Numbered from the stretch's first letter, positions 47,119 through 58,659 are shown. The stretch: 64,000 nucleotides of DNA from Allium sativum (GCA_030737875.1 CM060915.1:573484577-573548576); one strand, 5' to 3'. Numbers and translations are program-made. The notes: a model not told the origin generated them from the sequence alone.

Positions 47119-50100
47119 CGTTATGACGACCCCAAACCCCCGTTCCGCGGTGGCATGGGTAATCTTTGGAATATAACACATAAAGAAATAACAGTAGAAC
47201 AGAAATATATAAATACACGAGATAATGTACAATAGAATACACTGGATAAACATAATCATCAGAGTTACACAGTGTACAGGATTATACTTAGTACAAAATA
47301 CAGTTTCAGCTTTACATAAAATGTCTACAGCGGAATCAAAACATAATATGTACAACAGGAGCTGAACAACATGAAAAGAAAGAAGTGATAGAATCAATCT
47401 TCAGCTCCATAGCTATCCAGAAAGAGCCTGCTAAAACTTGAATACAAGGCTGCCCGTATAGAAAATAGGGCACCCGAGTTTGCAAGTGAAACAAACTACG
47501 AGTCAGTCATGGGACTGGTATGAGAAATCTACCACTTAACTTATTTTACAATAAGACCAACCACAGGACCACGCCGCTAATATGGAACAGATTTACTCCA
47601 TTGGATTGTCAGTGCTCAAAACAAGTAAATCATTTAAACCTCACAATGCTTTTTATAAAAATAAAGTCATTATAAGACTCGGTTCCCATCACATAATGCA
47701 ACGCAAACCGGAGGATAGAGTTTTACCTTATAATGGCCAAAATATGCTTGATGCGAATAAAACAAAAGCATTTGATATTATTACTGGTGTTTATATGTTT
47801 CAAAAACAATTTCAATCATAAGTATCAATCATAGACGGCATAAATGCCCCATATCACTATGTCGCCATTTATAGGTATACAATCAAAACCGCACGATGTC
47901 GTATTTGGAAATTGGATTTCCGTCATGAACCAAGGCAAGGGATCGTCCTTACCGCTTCGAGACGCTCTAGCCCGCCCCTCGGGATCAGAGCTGGAGTGAC
48001 CCTTGGATCATCAGGGACGGTCCACACGGAGTGGATTAAAATGCCTGAACACTGCATTTCCCCGCCCTATAGGGCATCAACTGGTCATATACCGACCAAA
48101 CCATCGGCCCTATAGCGATCGATATAACCGAGGCTCCTCTCTATCCATCAGCCACATAAGTAAAATGCCCATGCGTGTAAAACCCAAAACACCACTCAGA
48201 AGAAAACAAATATCCTCCCTGAAGTCATCTCCCGTTTCTAGTTCATACCGGGGTGTGAGGCTCGCAAATCAACGCTAAACACAAAGCTAGCTATTTAAAA
48301 CCCTGCTTTGATCATCAACCAAAAGACTCTGCTTTTCAACAAAAGCCTTGATCACTGCATCTCAGCATGCCACGCAGGCAATTCACGCCATGCAACTAAC
48401 ATATATCAATCACACAGAATGATGTCCAATGTCGGACACACAGCCCATTTACAAGTCTGTCCTGGGTCTGAACGAAACCAGAGGCACCTTATTTCTCTCC
48501 CGTATGTCCAATATAGGAGAGAGGCCCTCGCACATCCGAACAATCAACAAGTACGTCCGGACGACCACCACTATAACCCCTTCAGGGCAGCAACTCCCAT
48601 CAAAGGCATCAGTAGCCATCCATTCGATGTGAAGATCCTCGGTCTTGCACCGTCTTCATATCTTCGACTTCTAACCGTCGACTAATTATTTGAAATGAGA
48701 ATTAACTCGGCCTTTTCAAATAATTCTCGTATATTTAGAATTTCAAATCAATTCATTTCAATGGTTAAATTATCTGACATCCATAATTCATTTCATTAAT
48801 GTAATTTTCACGTCAAACACATTCGACCATTAAATATCTTATAAACCAAGTAAATTCAGTATATTTCCATTTCATATCGTTTATAATATTTTATATCGAT
48901 TTATTGCTGTTTTTATTTATTTAAATATAGCCAATTCATTCAAACGATACTTCAGGCCATAATGCGGCCATGGCGCTGTTTTTCTCTAGATTTGATTTAC
49001 ACATATCTGAAAAACTAAATGTTGGATCTTTACAGATTTAAAATCATTAGGAAGATCTTTTCAAAGCGGACCCAATGGTTCCAGCTTTGGGAAAATCCGA
49101 CAGTCGGATCTCCCGGTACAATCATTTGAAGTTACGATTTCAAAATACGAACAGTAGCGTCGTTATTCGATTTAATTTAATTATATTTATATATAGTAAT
49201 ATAATCCATTCTAGTGCTGTTTTCATTCAGATTTGAATTTAACATTTCACAAAATCTAACCGTTGGATCTTTACAAATTTGGTGTCGTTGGAAAGATATT
49301 TCCAAAGCGGACCCAACAGTTTTCGGTTTCGGGAAAATCCGATGGTCGGATCTCCTGCTATAATCATTTAAAATCATGGTTTCAAAATACAAACTACCGC
49401 TTCGTTATTCGATTTATTTTAATTATATATATATATATAATCCGTTCTTCGATTTCCAAACCATATTCATTTCATATATTTGATAAAAATAATATTTTTA
49501 TCCAACAAATATTTATTTCAACACATGACTATTTTGAACACTTCATATATGTAATAAAAATTTAATTTTTTTGTCAAAACAATTTATTTCAAACATGATT
49601 ATTTTTAGCGATTCGTATATGTTATAAAAATGGGATTTTTTTGTTAAAACAATTTATTTCAAAAATGAAGATTTTTAGCGATTCATATATATTATAAAAA
49701 TGTGTTTTTTACTGTAAAAACAATTTATTTCAAACATGATTATTTTTAGCGATTCGTATACATTATAAAAATGTGATTTTTATTGTTAAAATAATTTATT
49801 TCAAACATGATTATTTTATATACTTCTTCTACATGATAAAAATGTAATTTTTATCTTTCAAATATTTTATTCGTCATATGAATATTTTTCCAACACATGA
49901 ATATATTTCAATACATGAATATAAATCAAACATAGGAATATTTCAGAAAATTTAGGCTGCATAACGGCAGGGTAGTTAAAACCGGCACCGTCCCTAGTAC
50001 AGCTCCTCCCTCTACCTTAAAGCCTCGCAGCTTTTGACAATGGGGATTTCAATAATCTAGTTCGTACGCAAACGAATATTTCCACAAACTGGTCCTATTT

Positions 50101-50348
50101 GTTTTTAACCACAAAAAACCATAATCAAATCAACCATTCATAATATTTACTAAATTTCACGTCAACCAAAATCCAAACAATCACAACCAATATATATCGT
50201 CCATGGTGTGTGAAGAGGGGAGTGTATATATATATACGTATATAAATATATTTCGATTTCATTTCAGTATCATTTCAATTCCATTAAACGCACATATGAT
50301 TTTTACAACGCATATATAACTTAAACATTGCACATACAACTTTTTTTT

Positions 50349-50605
50349 GAGAAAGAGAAATGTGTGGTCTTCTGAAAAGAAGAGAGCACACATATGTATA
50401 TTAACGTATAAGAAAAAGGTTACAATAAAAGCCTACCAGCCTAGAAAAAACAAAGAAACAACACACACACTCTGTCCATCCTCACCAAACAAAAAACGCT
50501 AAAAACATAAGAAGAACTGTCACAACACACACACTCTGAAATCGAACGCGAATAACTCCAAGCAAAATCCATCACCAGATCAAAACTGCACACTAAAAAC
50601 CTCCT
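50349..50605 (-). other. G 3' untranslated region
   Basis: After the stop. Contains two gagtgtgtgtgttgt copies (about 50465 and 50525) and tgtaaccttttt near 50420, before the A tail. Confidence 0.6.
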
Positions 50606-52477
50606 CTACTTGCCATAAGATCTAATACGTGTGCTACGACAAACCATCCCCGACCTGGGATAAACTCTCCTTCGTCTGCACCTCCTAGTCGAAGAAAGAG
50701 TCGTGTCACAAACATGGGATTTCTCTCCAATATTCTCTTGCAAACCATCCGAACTAGTACTCAACCCTGAAAGCACCGATCTCATACTCAACCCCTTATT
50801 CATACACGACCAGAGCTCATGTTTCATATGAGAGAAGCTACTTCTCTTCTTAACCACATGAACTTTCTCCCTCATACGTCTTCCCCTCCTTGACATACAA
50901 AAAAACACCTCTTTGGCCAAAAGGAAACCTGTACATACATCATGCTTTCCACCCAAGGACCACAGACTAACTGCATGTCTGTCCTCCTCTTCCTGTACAG
51001 AATAACCCACCACAGAACAATCAACATCCACAAAAACATCCCCTGCAACATCTGATGACTTCCATCCATCACCAGCTTTTGAACCAACAACCTGCATCGC
51101 TGAAACCACAACTGGCACCTGATCATCCAACATCACAGAAGCTAGCCCTACACCTACTGATGATGCCAAAGCCCTAGCAACTTTGAAGCATTCATCCTTT
51201 TCCAACAAGGAAGAAACCTTCATAGAGTTAGAACTGGTAAATGCCGCAAAAACATCTACCTGCTCTGCACAATGAACATAACCCTCATCAACCTCCTTTT
51301 CAATGTATCCCCCCTCTTCCTCACTATCCATCAAATCCACAAATCTCAGTTCATCTTCATTAGCAGCACCATTAGTTATACCAAGATCCGAACAATTTCC
51401 ATGATCCGAACTGTGCAATTTCACCAAAACAATGTCTCTCTTCCTCTCTTTACCCAAAACACCCCTCACCAGTTCAAGCCTCCTACCATCTTTTATCACC
51501 TCAGTTGAACCTACACAGCTTAGAACATAAGGATCAGAAATCATCGGATCCACCATCACTGTTACCAAGCTCCTCTCAACATTTTCCACCATAACATCTT
51601 CACAAGGCCTCCTTTCCTCATGTTCTACACAGCCTTCATCAATCTTTAGATCAACACCCAGCAGTTTAGGTATCCTCTCAGTTCTCTTAACAGAAATATC
51701 ATCACCTATCAAATATCCCTTGATGACAGCATCCCCTCTAGCACCATTCACAGTAGAATTAATACAAATAAAATGCAACATGATCTCATTCAACAGCACA
51801 AACCCCTTCCACTTATGTTTAGAATCCGAAACAGAAAAAAATTTCCTCAATTTCAAGAAGTTGACACAAAATGATAGAGCATGCTCCTTCCTCTCAAGCG
51901 GACGGGGCGGAGGAGGAAAAATATCGTTATTTAAAACAGTAGTTACCTTCCTACTCCACAACAATCCATCCACAAGTCCCTCAATATGCCAACCTAATAG
52001 AAGCAAGATATACGCTCCTTCCTCCTTCTGATTAGTACTGACCTGATCGAAAAGATTTATGAATGCAAAAAGTTTCTGGCATAAACTCAAACAGCTGGAG
52101 TGCATAAGCTCGAAAACTGAATTTCCTCTGTTGAATGTTGGACAGAAAACCATACGATGCCCAAGACCACCACAAGAAAAGCATCGAATCTTATTCCTGC
52201 AGTCTTTCGCTATATGATTCTTTCCACCACATCTGAAGCATAACCTTCTTTTTGAACAATCCCAAGAACTATTTGACCTTCTTGTAAACGAATTCAGAAA
52301 TTTATAGGCCTCCCACTTACTCTCATCAGCAAACGAACACAGCAAATCGCTCCTTGATTTAGATAAGAAAGAAAAGAAGCTATCCGATCTAAGACGTCGG
52401 AGAGGGGAAGAAGAAGAATTAGGCAATTTTGCCTTTCTTGATAAGTCAGAAGACTGATGAGGTGCCGCCATTCTCAT
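50606..52477 (-). CDS. Intact 623-residue double zinc-knuckle protein (LINE ORF1-like)
   Basis: Starts with ATG at 52477, only about five bases from the 5' end of the insertion, and runs 623 codons without a stop. The N-terminus is Ser/Arg-rich. Two CX2CX4HX4C knuckles lie at residues 80-93 (CFRCGGKNHIAKDC) and 99-112 (CFSCGGLGHRMVFC). This pair, five residues apart, is typical of ORF1 proteins of plant LINEs, which bind the element RNA. The rest (about 115-623) is acidic and Ser-rich; I do not recognise a domain. The C-terminus is very basic (STRRCRRRRVYPR). There is no endonuclease or RT (ORF2). Alternatives are a retrocopy of a host zinc-knuckle gene or an internally deleted LINE. The intact frame indicates recent arrival. 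Confidence 0.75.
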   Translation of the reverse strand: MRMAAPHQSSDLSRKAKLPNSSSSPLRRLRSDSFFSFLSKSRSDLLCSFADESKWEAYKFLNSFTRRSNSSWDCSKRRLCFRCGGKNHIAKDCRNKIRCFSCGGLGHRMVFCPTFNRGNSVFELMHSSCLSLCQKLFAFINLFDQVSTNQKEEGAYILLLLGWHIEGLVDGLLWSRKVTTVLNNDIFPPPPRPLERKEHALSFCVNFLKLRKFFSVSDSKHKWKGFVLLNEIMLHFICINSTVNGARGDAVIKGYLIGDDISVKRTERIPKLLGVDLKIDEGCVEHEERRPCEDVMVENVERSLVTVMVDPMISDPYVLSCVGSTEVIKDGRRLELVRGVLGKERKRDIVLVKLHSSDHGNCSDLGITNGAANEDELRFVDLMDSEEEGGYIEKEVDEGYVHCAEQVDVFAAFTSSNSMKVSSLLEKDECFKVARALASSVGVGLASVMLDDQVPVVVSAMQVVGSKAGDGWKSSDVAGDVFVDVDCSVVGYSVQEEEDRHAVSLWSLGGKHDVCTGFLLAKEVFFCMSRRGRRMREKVHVVKKRSSFSHMKHELWSCMNKGLSMRSVLSGLSTSSDGLQENIGEKSHVCDTTLSSTRRCRRRRVYPRSGMVCRSTRIRSYGK

Positions 52478-53202
52478 CTAGCACATTGCACATACAACTT
52501 ATACAACGCTTATACATGAGGTGTACAATGCTTATATAACTTATATATCGATCGTATAATTTATACATCGCCATTCCATATCGTTTACAAATTTAGAAAT
52601 CTCATATTGGGTTCCACTCCTCCAAAAATTGTAGGAAGCTCAGAAAAATATCCGGCCTATTCTAGAATGTTGAGGACATCGCCCTGAGTCCAATGTCTCT
52701 TACTTCTCTGGATTTTGACAACATAGCAAAAAGATATTATTTTTAGAAGTTAATAGAATTTTGCAATAGTTTAAAAGTGTTAAAATCCTTTAAAATATAA
52801 ACAGTCATTACCTCGGCAAAAGGTTCAAAACTAGGGATTGATTTTTCACGAAATCCATTGCACGATAGGAGGATCGGCCGGTGCAGCGTCGAAGGGGAGG
52901 GAGGGCGCACGTGCGCAACCTGGTGGGGTCCACTTCGGCGGTCTCCAGTGATAGCGGCGACGCTTCGAAGTCCAGATGTTTGGGGAAGCGTATCTCGAGA
53001 AATACTCGACGAGGAGGGGTGCACCAGGTATAGACTTGAAGAGGAGGAGGAGATCTCCAAAAATTTCCAAAGGGGCAGGTGTTTTAGTACGTGGTTTGGT
53101 TGGAAACTGGCCGGGAAGGAGGGATAACGTTTCTGCCTTTGAATTTGTTGATCGGGGAGAGAGAATTCGATTTTTTTATGAAGATAAAATATGATTGGTC
53201 GG

Positions 53203-53210
53203 AATTTATA
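53203..53210 (-). promoter_or_regulatory. TATA box, E 5' LTR
   Basis: tataaatt on minus; equals 17641-17648 of the 3' LTR. Confidence 0.5.
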
Positions 53211-53513
53211 TTAAATTCTAAAATAGTGTTTTTCCCAAAGAACTCCAATTCAAGCCCAACGACTATCACCCCTAACTAATTACCCCCATTCCGAACACTA
53301 TAGAATATGTTTTGTAAGCCCATTCGATTGATTCAGTCAGTTTGTCTTCAAATTAAAATATAAAACCTTCAATATTTAATTTGAACATACATTTCAATTT
53401 GCCGGGGCCACATACTGATCCCAAAAATTCCAGAAAAATAAATCTGGCTATGTCTGGACGATACGGTCCCAACAAACTGATTTCGTCAGATTTGGAGACC
53501 GTTTGAAAAATTG

Positions 53514-54286
53514 TGTAACGACACGTATTTTTGGCAATCATATATTTAATTTAATTTATTATTTTAAATATTTTATTTAGAATATAAATGGATTTTAATA
53601 TTGAATTCGTTATTCAAAATGAAGTTTGAAAAATATATATTTATATAATTATAAACCGAGCTCGAAATAGCGGTGCAGTTCGTAATATGGAGTTATGAAC
53701 TTCATCTGAATATACATGATCCGATATAAGTCAGATTTCTGGGAAATGAGAAACGTTGGAATTGTATTGATGATAAATTTTATATGAAAGAGAAAAATCC
53801 AGATTCCGTGTTATAGTTGGTTAGTTATGGCCAAATCAAATTTTGAAATAATCGCTATGGAAATCGTTATTTAAAATATAGGCCTTTAAAATAGCGATTT
53901 TGCAAACGGACTTTGTTTTCAATGAAATTAGTTTCATTGGAACCGTATCGTTAAACTATTGTAAGAAAATCAAATTTTGTGGAAAACTGATGTCGTATGT
54001 AACCACGGTAACCATAAACGCCCATTCCTTTTATATAGTGTTTAATTAAATTAATTCAAAATATTAAAGAGATATTTGAGTGTAACTGGAGCAGACGATC
54101 GAATTAGGCTGCGAAACCAGTTCCGTTGAGTTCGTATCATCGATTATAGTCAGGATAGGCATATAGTTTGTTATTTTTGGAAATCGGCTAATTTGGTGTC
54201 CAAAATGGCATTGCGGTGCGTATAAAATGGCCTATCGGGAAAACAGTCTCAGAATGCGACGAAACTAGTGCCGTTGGGTTCGTATT
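53514..54286 (+). mobile_element. I: first part of another C-type LTR
   Basis: Starts tgtaacgacacg inside the 5' LTR of E (left flank aattg) and shows C-family U3 motifs: cgctatgga, gcaaacgga and gacgaaactagtgccgttgggttcgta. It is cut at 54286 by F, whose target would be gtatt (54282-54286). No gene. Confidence 0.65.
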
Positions 54287-54489
54287 TGTAACAACCCGTA
54301 TTTTTATAACATGTTAAAACAAGAAATCAAGGCAGAATTAATTTTAAAATCAGAATCAGGGGAAACGGGCTACACCATTGCGTTCGGCTCGAAATTTTAC
54401 ATGAAATAGAGTCCGAGTTTTCGAAAATCGGAGTCCGGATGAAAAAGTTATGGCCTATACAAGTTTCAGCAGTTTTCAGGCAGACTGGA

Positions 54490-54605
54490 CCAGGGGGTCG
54501 ACCATAGGGTCGACCTACCCCCCCTAGGTTGACCATAGGGTCGACCTACCCCCCAGGTCGACCATAGTGTCGACCCCCCACCTTACAGGTCGACCTGGTC
54601 GGCCT
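54490..54605. promoter_or_regulatory. GTCGAC palindromes with C runs upstream of TATA (F 5' LTR)
   Basis: About six ggtcgacc-type sites (some as ggttgacc) with catagg and ctacccccc spacers, 100-210 bp before TATA. The 3' LTR (60692-60805) has an expanded C run and several sites changed to gtcaac, gtcgat or gttgac. Confidence 0.5.
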
Positions 54606-54701
54606 GGTTTGACCCGGAACTCATTTTTGAAGCCTTAGACGTGTTTTGACGGTCCGGATTGATTTAGGGTTAATCTAAGGGCCTAAACTAGTTGCTACAC
54701 C

Positions 54702-54709
54702 TATAAAAA
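54702..54709 (+). promoter_or_regulatory. TATA box, F 5' LTR
   Basis: tataaaaa; tatataaa at the same place in the 3' LTR (60906-60913). Confidence 0.7.
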
Positions 54710-56029
54710 CACCCTTAGACCTAACCTAATTCATATCAAATCATTCTTACACCATTATGCTGATAAAATACCTCTTGAACCATGGTCATCGCCCCCAAAT
54801 TAAAATTCAAACTCAAATCAATTCAAAGAACAAGGCTTCAACAATGATTCAAGACGATAAATCAACAACGCCGCAACATTTTTACAACAAATTCAGTTCA
54901 TAATTCACTAGCCATGCTCTGTAAGTTCTAGTTGTTTTTAGATTTAAACATTTAATTATAATATGGCCATGGAATAAAGTGGAATTGAATTTAAGTATGT
55001 TTATTTGATTCGGACCCATCCCTGTTGCTTCTTGAATCTTGGATTCTTGAGACTTGTCTATCTTTGTTCTCATGTCAGGTTCATGATCTATTCAGCCTGT
55101 TGTAAATCAGTTTTCTTTGTTCATGTTGAATTTTTTATCCAGTTGTAATCTTTATGCCTATCATGATGATTTATGCTGTTTTCTTTCTGATCTTGTTCTT
55201 ATTGCAACTTCTACCTCCCCCTATTTATTTTCTTTTGATGAACCTTGGTAAATTTCGGACCTAGGCCTAAACCGCGATTTGCGTACGATGGAATACGGGG
55301 GAATATTGTGAGAATACTTATTTGGATATATGTGTTTGGTGGAAATTGATGGCATAACATAAAAATTGGGTATTTGGGTATTACAACCATTAACATGAAA
55401 TTGAATATTTGGGGTATTGTCATTATAATAGTAATTGCAAGAATGGGGATTGGCATATATAATTTGACATGGATCTTGATATATGTAATATGAAATGGAT
55501 CTTGATATATGTAATTTGGCTAGAACTCGTTATGGGTAAATTGGTGTAAACATGTTATACATGTAATTTTGGGTATAAAAACTGGATCTACGTAAATTGA
55601 GCATAGCTTTGTAAACATGTAAATCATGAATCTTAACACAGCGTGAAACTTGGTATATGTGTACGTTGGCATACATGTAAAACGACATGAATTGAACATA
55701 TGTAAATTTGGTAGGAGTTGGGCATATGTAAAATTTACATGTAATTTAGAACTTGGGCATATGTTAATTTTGTAAAATTTGGAGTTGAAACATATATGAT
55801 AATATATGACTTAGTAGAGGTTTAATATGAGCGCGCCTAAGTTGGGTTTTGGGTAATTGGCATGTATTGTAAATAAAAGACTATAACTTGGCATAACCTT
55901 ATAGTGAATTATGATAATAGTTTGGGAACACGTTTTGGGGCAAAAACGTGAATCATGAACATTTCTATATGTTAAACACATGAACTGATATTGGGGTTGG
56001 GTGGAATACGACCATTAATGAACCTTTGA

Positions 56030-56250
56030 CACGAGGTTGGACTCAGTTTGTGGTGTAAATCTGCCCGGAACCGCCCGGCTAATCCAGTAGCCACAAAGTG
56101 TCAGTCTGATGTGAGAGGTCGAAGGCCAAATTGTAGGCACAACGGTTTATGACACGAGGTTAGACCCAGTTTGTGGTGTAAATCTGCCCGGAACCACCCG
56201 ACAAATCCAGTGGCCACAAAATGCACGGTCTAATGTGAGAGGTCATGATT
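56030..56250. repeat. Two ~117-bp copies with nested stems in F 5' LTR
   Basis: Both contain cagtttgtgg ... ccacaaa and, outside it, an arm pair: ggact/agtct in copy 1, agacc/ggtct in copy 2. Same pair in the 3' LTR at 62240-62455. Confidence 0.7.
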
Positions 56251-56399
56251 TGTTCGTCATAATGAATGAATTAAGGAATACTAACCATAATAAGACGTGG
56301 GCATGGTTAGAGGGTTAGGTGGGATGACATGGAAATTTGACATGTAAATGTGGACCTAACCGGTATGAGTTAAGAACATGTAAAACTTATAAATATAGG

Positions 56400-57050
56400 C
56401 TCAACCAATATGATATGAATGGGTGGGTTAAGCAACGTGGCTAGGCTAATGACACTTAACAGTTATAACATGACTAGCGGATGGGTTGGGCTAACTTGAA
56501 TAGGTTGATAACACCCAATCGATATAACCTGACACGTGGCAGGGTTAAGTAAACTTGAACATATAGATAATACTTAACCAACTTAGCATGATATGTGGGC
56601 GGGTTAAGCCATGAATTATTTGAATATACTTAACCAATTTGACACGATTACTTGATAGGGTTAAGTCATGAACCGCTTGAATATACTTAACCTATTTGAC
56701 ACAATGATTTGATAGGGTTAAGTCATGAACCGCTTGAATATACTTAACCAATTGAACACGATGATTTTATAGGGTTAAGTCATGAACCTCTTGAATATAC
56801 TTAACCATTTTGACACGATGACTTGATAAGGTTAAGTCATGAACCGCCTGAATATACTTAACCAACTTGACACATGATTCGTAAGGCTAAGTCATGAACT
56901 TAAACGACAACACTTAGCCAATTTGACATGACACGTAGACGGGTTAAGTCACGAACTTGAATGGCAACACTTGACCAACTTGACATGCTAGACCGATGGG
57001 GTTAAGTCTCGAATTTAAATGACAACACTTAACCTACTAGATAGAAACCC
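56400..57050. repeat. Hairpin repeat array (~58-bp units) in F 5' LTR
   Basis: About eleven units, each with ggttaagt ... acttaacc separated by 15-20 bases. Central units (56590-56880) are almost identical; outer ones have diverged, several with matched changes in both arms. Equivalent array in the 3' LTR at about 62640-63255. Confidence 0.85.
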
Positions 57051-57419
57051 TACTTACGCGGTCCGTTTCAGCAGTAACCCACTAGATGTATCATGGTACC
57101 CTGGAACTAGGCAGGGTGGGGCACAATTACTGGCCTGATTGTAAGCGACCATAACGACGACTGTGTGAGTGAGCCAGTGTAGGTTCTAACGGAGTGCGGG
57201 CATGCACAATATCCGGTGCAGAAAAAGCAGGCATTGGGTATCAGTAGGTTTATCTGTGCGTGCTTGATTCGTGTCGATGGTTGGCACCATAGGGCTTGAT
57301 ACACCCTATGGTGGACCTAGCAGGTGACTACATTTCATGATTGGGTTGTATGACACAGACACATGAACGAGCTAGAACTTGTAGGGAGCCGATCGATTAA
57401 TAGATCGTTACGTGGAATA

Positions 57420-57540
57420 GGTAGCGTAATCCCTTGTGGTCCTTGGTGGCGTAAACCCTAATCGAATCTAGGAAACGTTCAATAGGTAGCATAATCCCTA
57501 GTGGTCCTAGGTGGCATAAATCCTAGTTGAACACGCGATA
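57420..57540. repeat. ~65-bp direct duplication in F 5' LTR
   Basis: ggtagcgtaatccc...gtggtcct...ggtggcgtaaa and ggtagcataatccc...gtggtcct...ggtggcataaa. In the 3' LTR the second copy has lost about 28 bases (near 63715). Confidence 0.7.
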
Positions 57541-58343
57541 GTTCATGATAAGGAAACCTAGCCAGAACAAGGGTGGCAGTCCAAACGATTTCAAGAATGG
57601 TGGCACTACGTTGTAGTAGTATAGAAATACGTGATGAAACCGGTACGATATACGGCAAGGGACAGTACATATACATGGAAAGGATGATACGGGTTGGGAT
57701 ACTAGTACAGTTGGTGCAAAGAATATAGGAAATCAAAGAAAATAGTGGAATGGTAAAGCTTAGAAATCTTGCGATGTTATACTTAATAGAAACCTTGCAA
57801 TGTTATACTTGATTCATCGTGCCTGTAGCTTACCTTGTCATCATGCTTATGTTTACTTTCAGTTTATTCATGCCATATTATCTTTACCTGTTTTTATGCT
57901 GAAAGCCACTAGGACTTACTCAGTCTTTATGACTGACCCAGTTTGTTTCGCCTCTTTTTCTTCCGTTCCCCCCCCCCCCCAGGTTCACAGGGTGGGAACA
58001 AAGCTTAGTTCGGATCTTACCAAGCTCCAAGGCTATTTCATGAAGGCTTGGATTGCTCTTGGCTATGGCTTGCTTTACCGCTTTATTAGGGAATGATTTA
58101 TGACTATGGTTTTATGCTTCTTTACTATTACAAGACATATTTTGATGTAACGGATTTAATAGCACACTGATGTAAAAGGCTTTAGACCTTTCTAGATTTT
58201 AAAGCAATGAAATTTGGTTCTACTTCCGCTGTTTTATATGTTCTGTCTTGTAATATTTCTGTGTACGTTTACCTAGATAATGCTCCACCAAAGCTAGTGC
58301 ATTCCCTTTTTGAGTGACCCAAGCGGAGGTGGGGTGTTACATT

Positions 58344-58355
58344 TGGTATCAGAGC
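58344..58355 (+). other. F primer-binding site
   Basis: tggtatcagagc, two bases after the LTR: exact initiator tRNA-Met site. Confidence 0.93.
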
Positions 58356-58659
58356 AGAAGGTTACCAGACTGGGCAAAACTTTCTTAAAACCTTCTGAAA
58401 TTATTTTCAAAACCGTTTACAAAGAAGCATTTTTCAAGAAAAATCTTATTTTATTTAAAGGCTATTCCCCAAAGCCATATGCACTATCTTTTGATTCTCT
58501 CCTTGAGTCTCTTCTTCCTTTTCTTTTTCACCATAGTTTGTAGGCATGCAACACATGTCAGAGGGCAAAGTAGTGTCCAATCTCCATCTGTAGCCACAGT
58601 AGTTTTACTTGCGACCAATCTTATCTCAAGCTTTGTAGGGTTGTCGTGCGATGGAAGTA

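Larger units (their letters stand above)
50325..52500 (-). mobile_element. G: LINE-type retroposon with 18-bp target duplication
   Basis: Insertion at 50343-52482, absent from the 3' LTR of E. It is flanked by acattgcacatacaactt at 50325-50342 and 52483-52500. The minus-strand 3' end has a short A run (t run at 50343-50348). Long perfect target duplication plus A tail are the signature of target-primed reverse transcription, so G came in by LINE machinery. At 2.14 kb it holds one long ORF and a 0.25-kb 3' untranslated part, with no RT. Confidence 0.92.
13705..53511 (-). mobile_element. E: Tekay/Del-type chromovirus, interrupted
   Basis: A Ty3/gypsy element on the minus strand. It has a 5' LTR (right, 47121-53511), primer site 47107-47118, gag, protease, RT-RNase H, integrase with chromodomain (left-going), a purine tract at 18501-18513 and a 3' LTR (13705-18500). 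Inside it sit H (23248-46196) and G (50343-52482). Its 5' LTR is broken at 53511 by I/F. Subtracting G, the 5' LTR has about 4.23 kb. The missing part matches about 0.55 kb of the 3' LTR, so the sum agrees with the 4.8-kb 3' LTR. Confidence 0.9.
47121..53511 (-). repeat. E 5' LTR, interrupted by G and cut by I
   Basis: Matches 13705 to about 17955 of the 3' LTR (roughly 92-93% by eye). Exact left end uncertain by a few bases (sense end ggggtcgtca or ...cataa). The last 0.55 kb is missing at 53511, where I begins. Confidence 0.87.
54287..58341 (+). repeat. F 5' LTR (4,055 bp)
   Basis: tgtaacaaccc ... gtgttaca. U3 with GTCGAC palindromes (54490-54605) and TATA at 54702-54709. The R/U5 part of 3.6 kb holds two ~117-bp copies (56030-56250), a hairpin array (56400-57050) and a ~65-bp duplication (57420-57540). 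It is about 98% identical to the 3' LTR over 55000-56000, but only about 88% in its first 200 bases. Confidence 0.92.

Noticed and set aside
50606..52477. Reading the 623-codon frame as a resident host gene
   Set aside because: It lies wholly inside an insertion with an 18-bp target duplication and A tail, inside an LTR. A retrocopied host gene remains possible, a resident gene does not.
54282..54286. gtatt here and at 1142/9695 as a shared insertion signal
   Set aside because: A five-base match between two unrelated insertions is likely chance.
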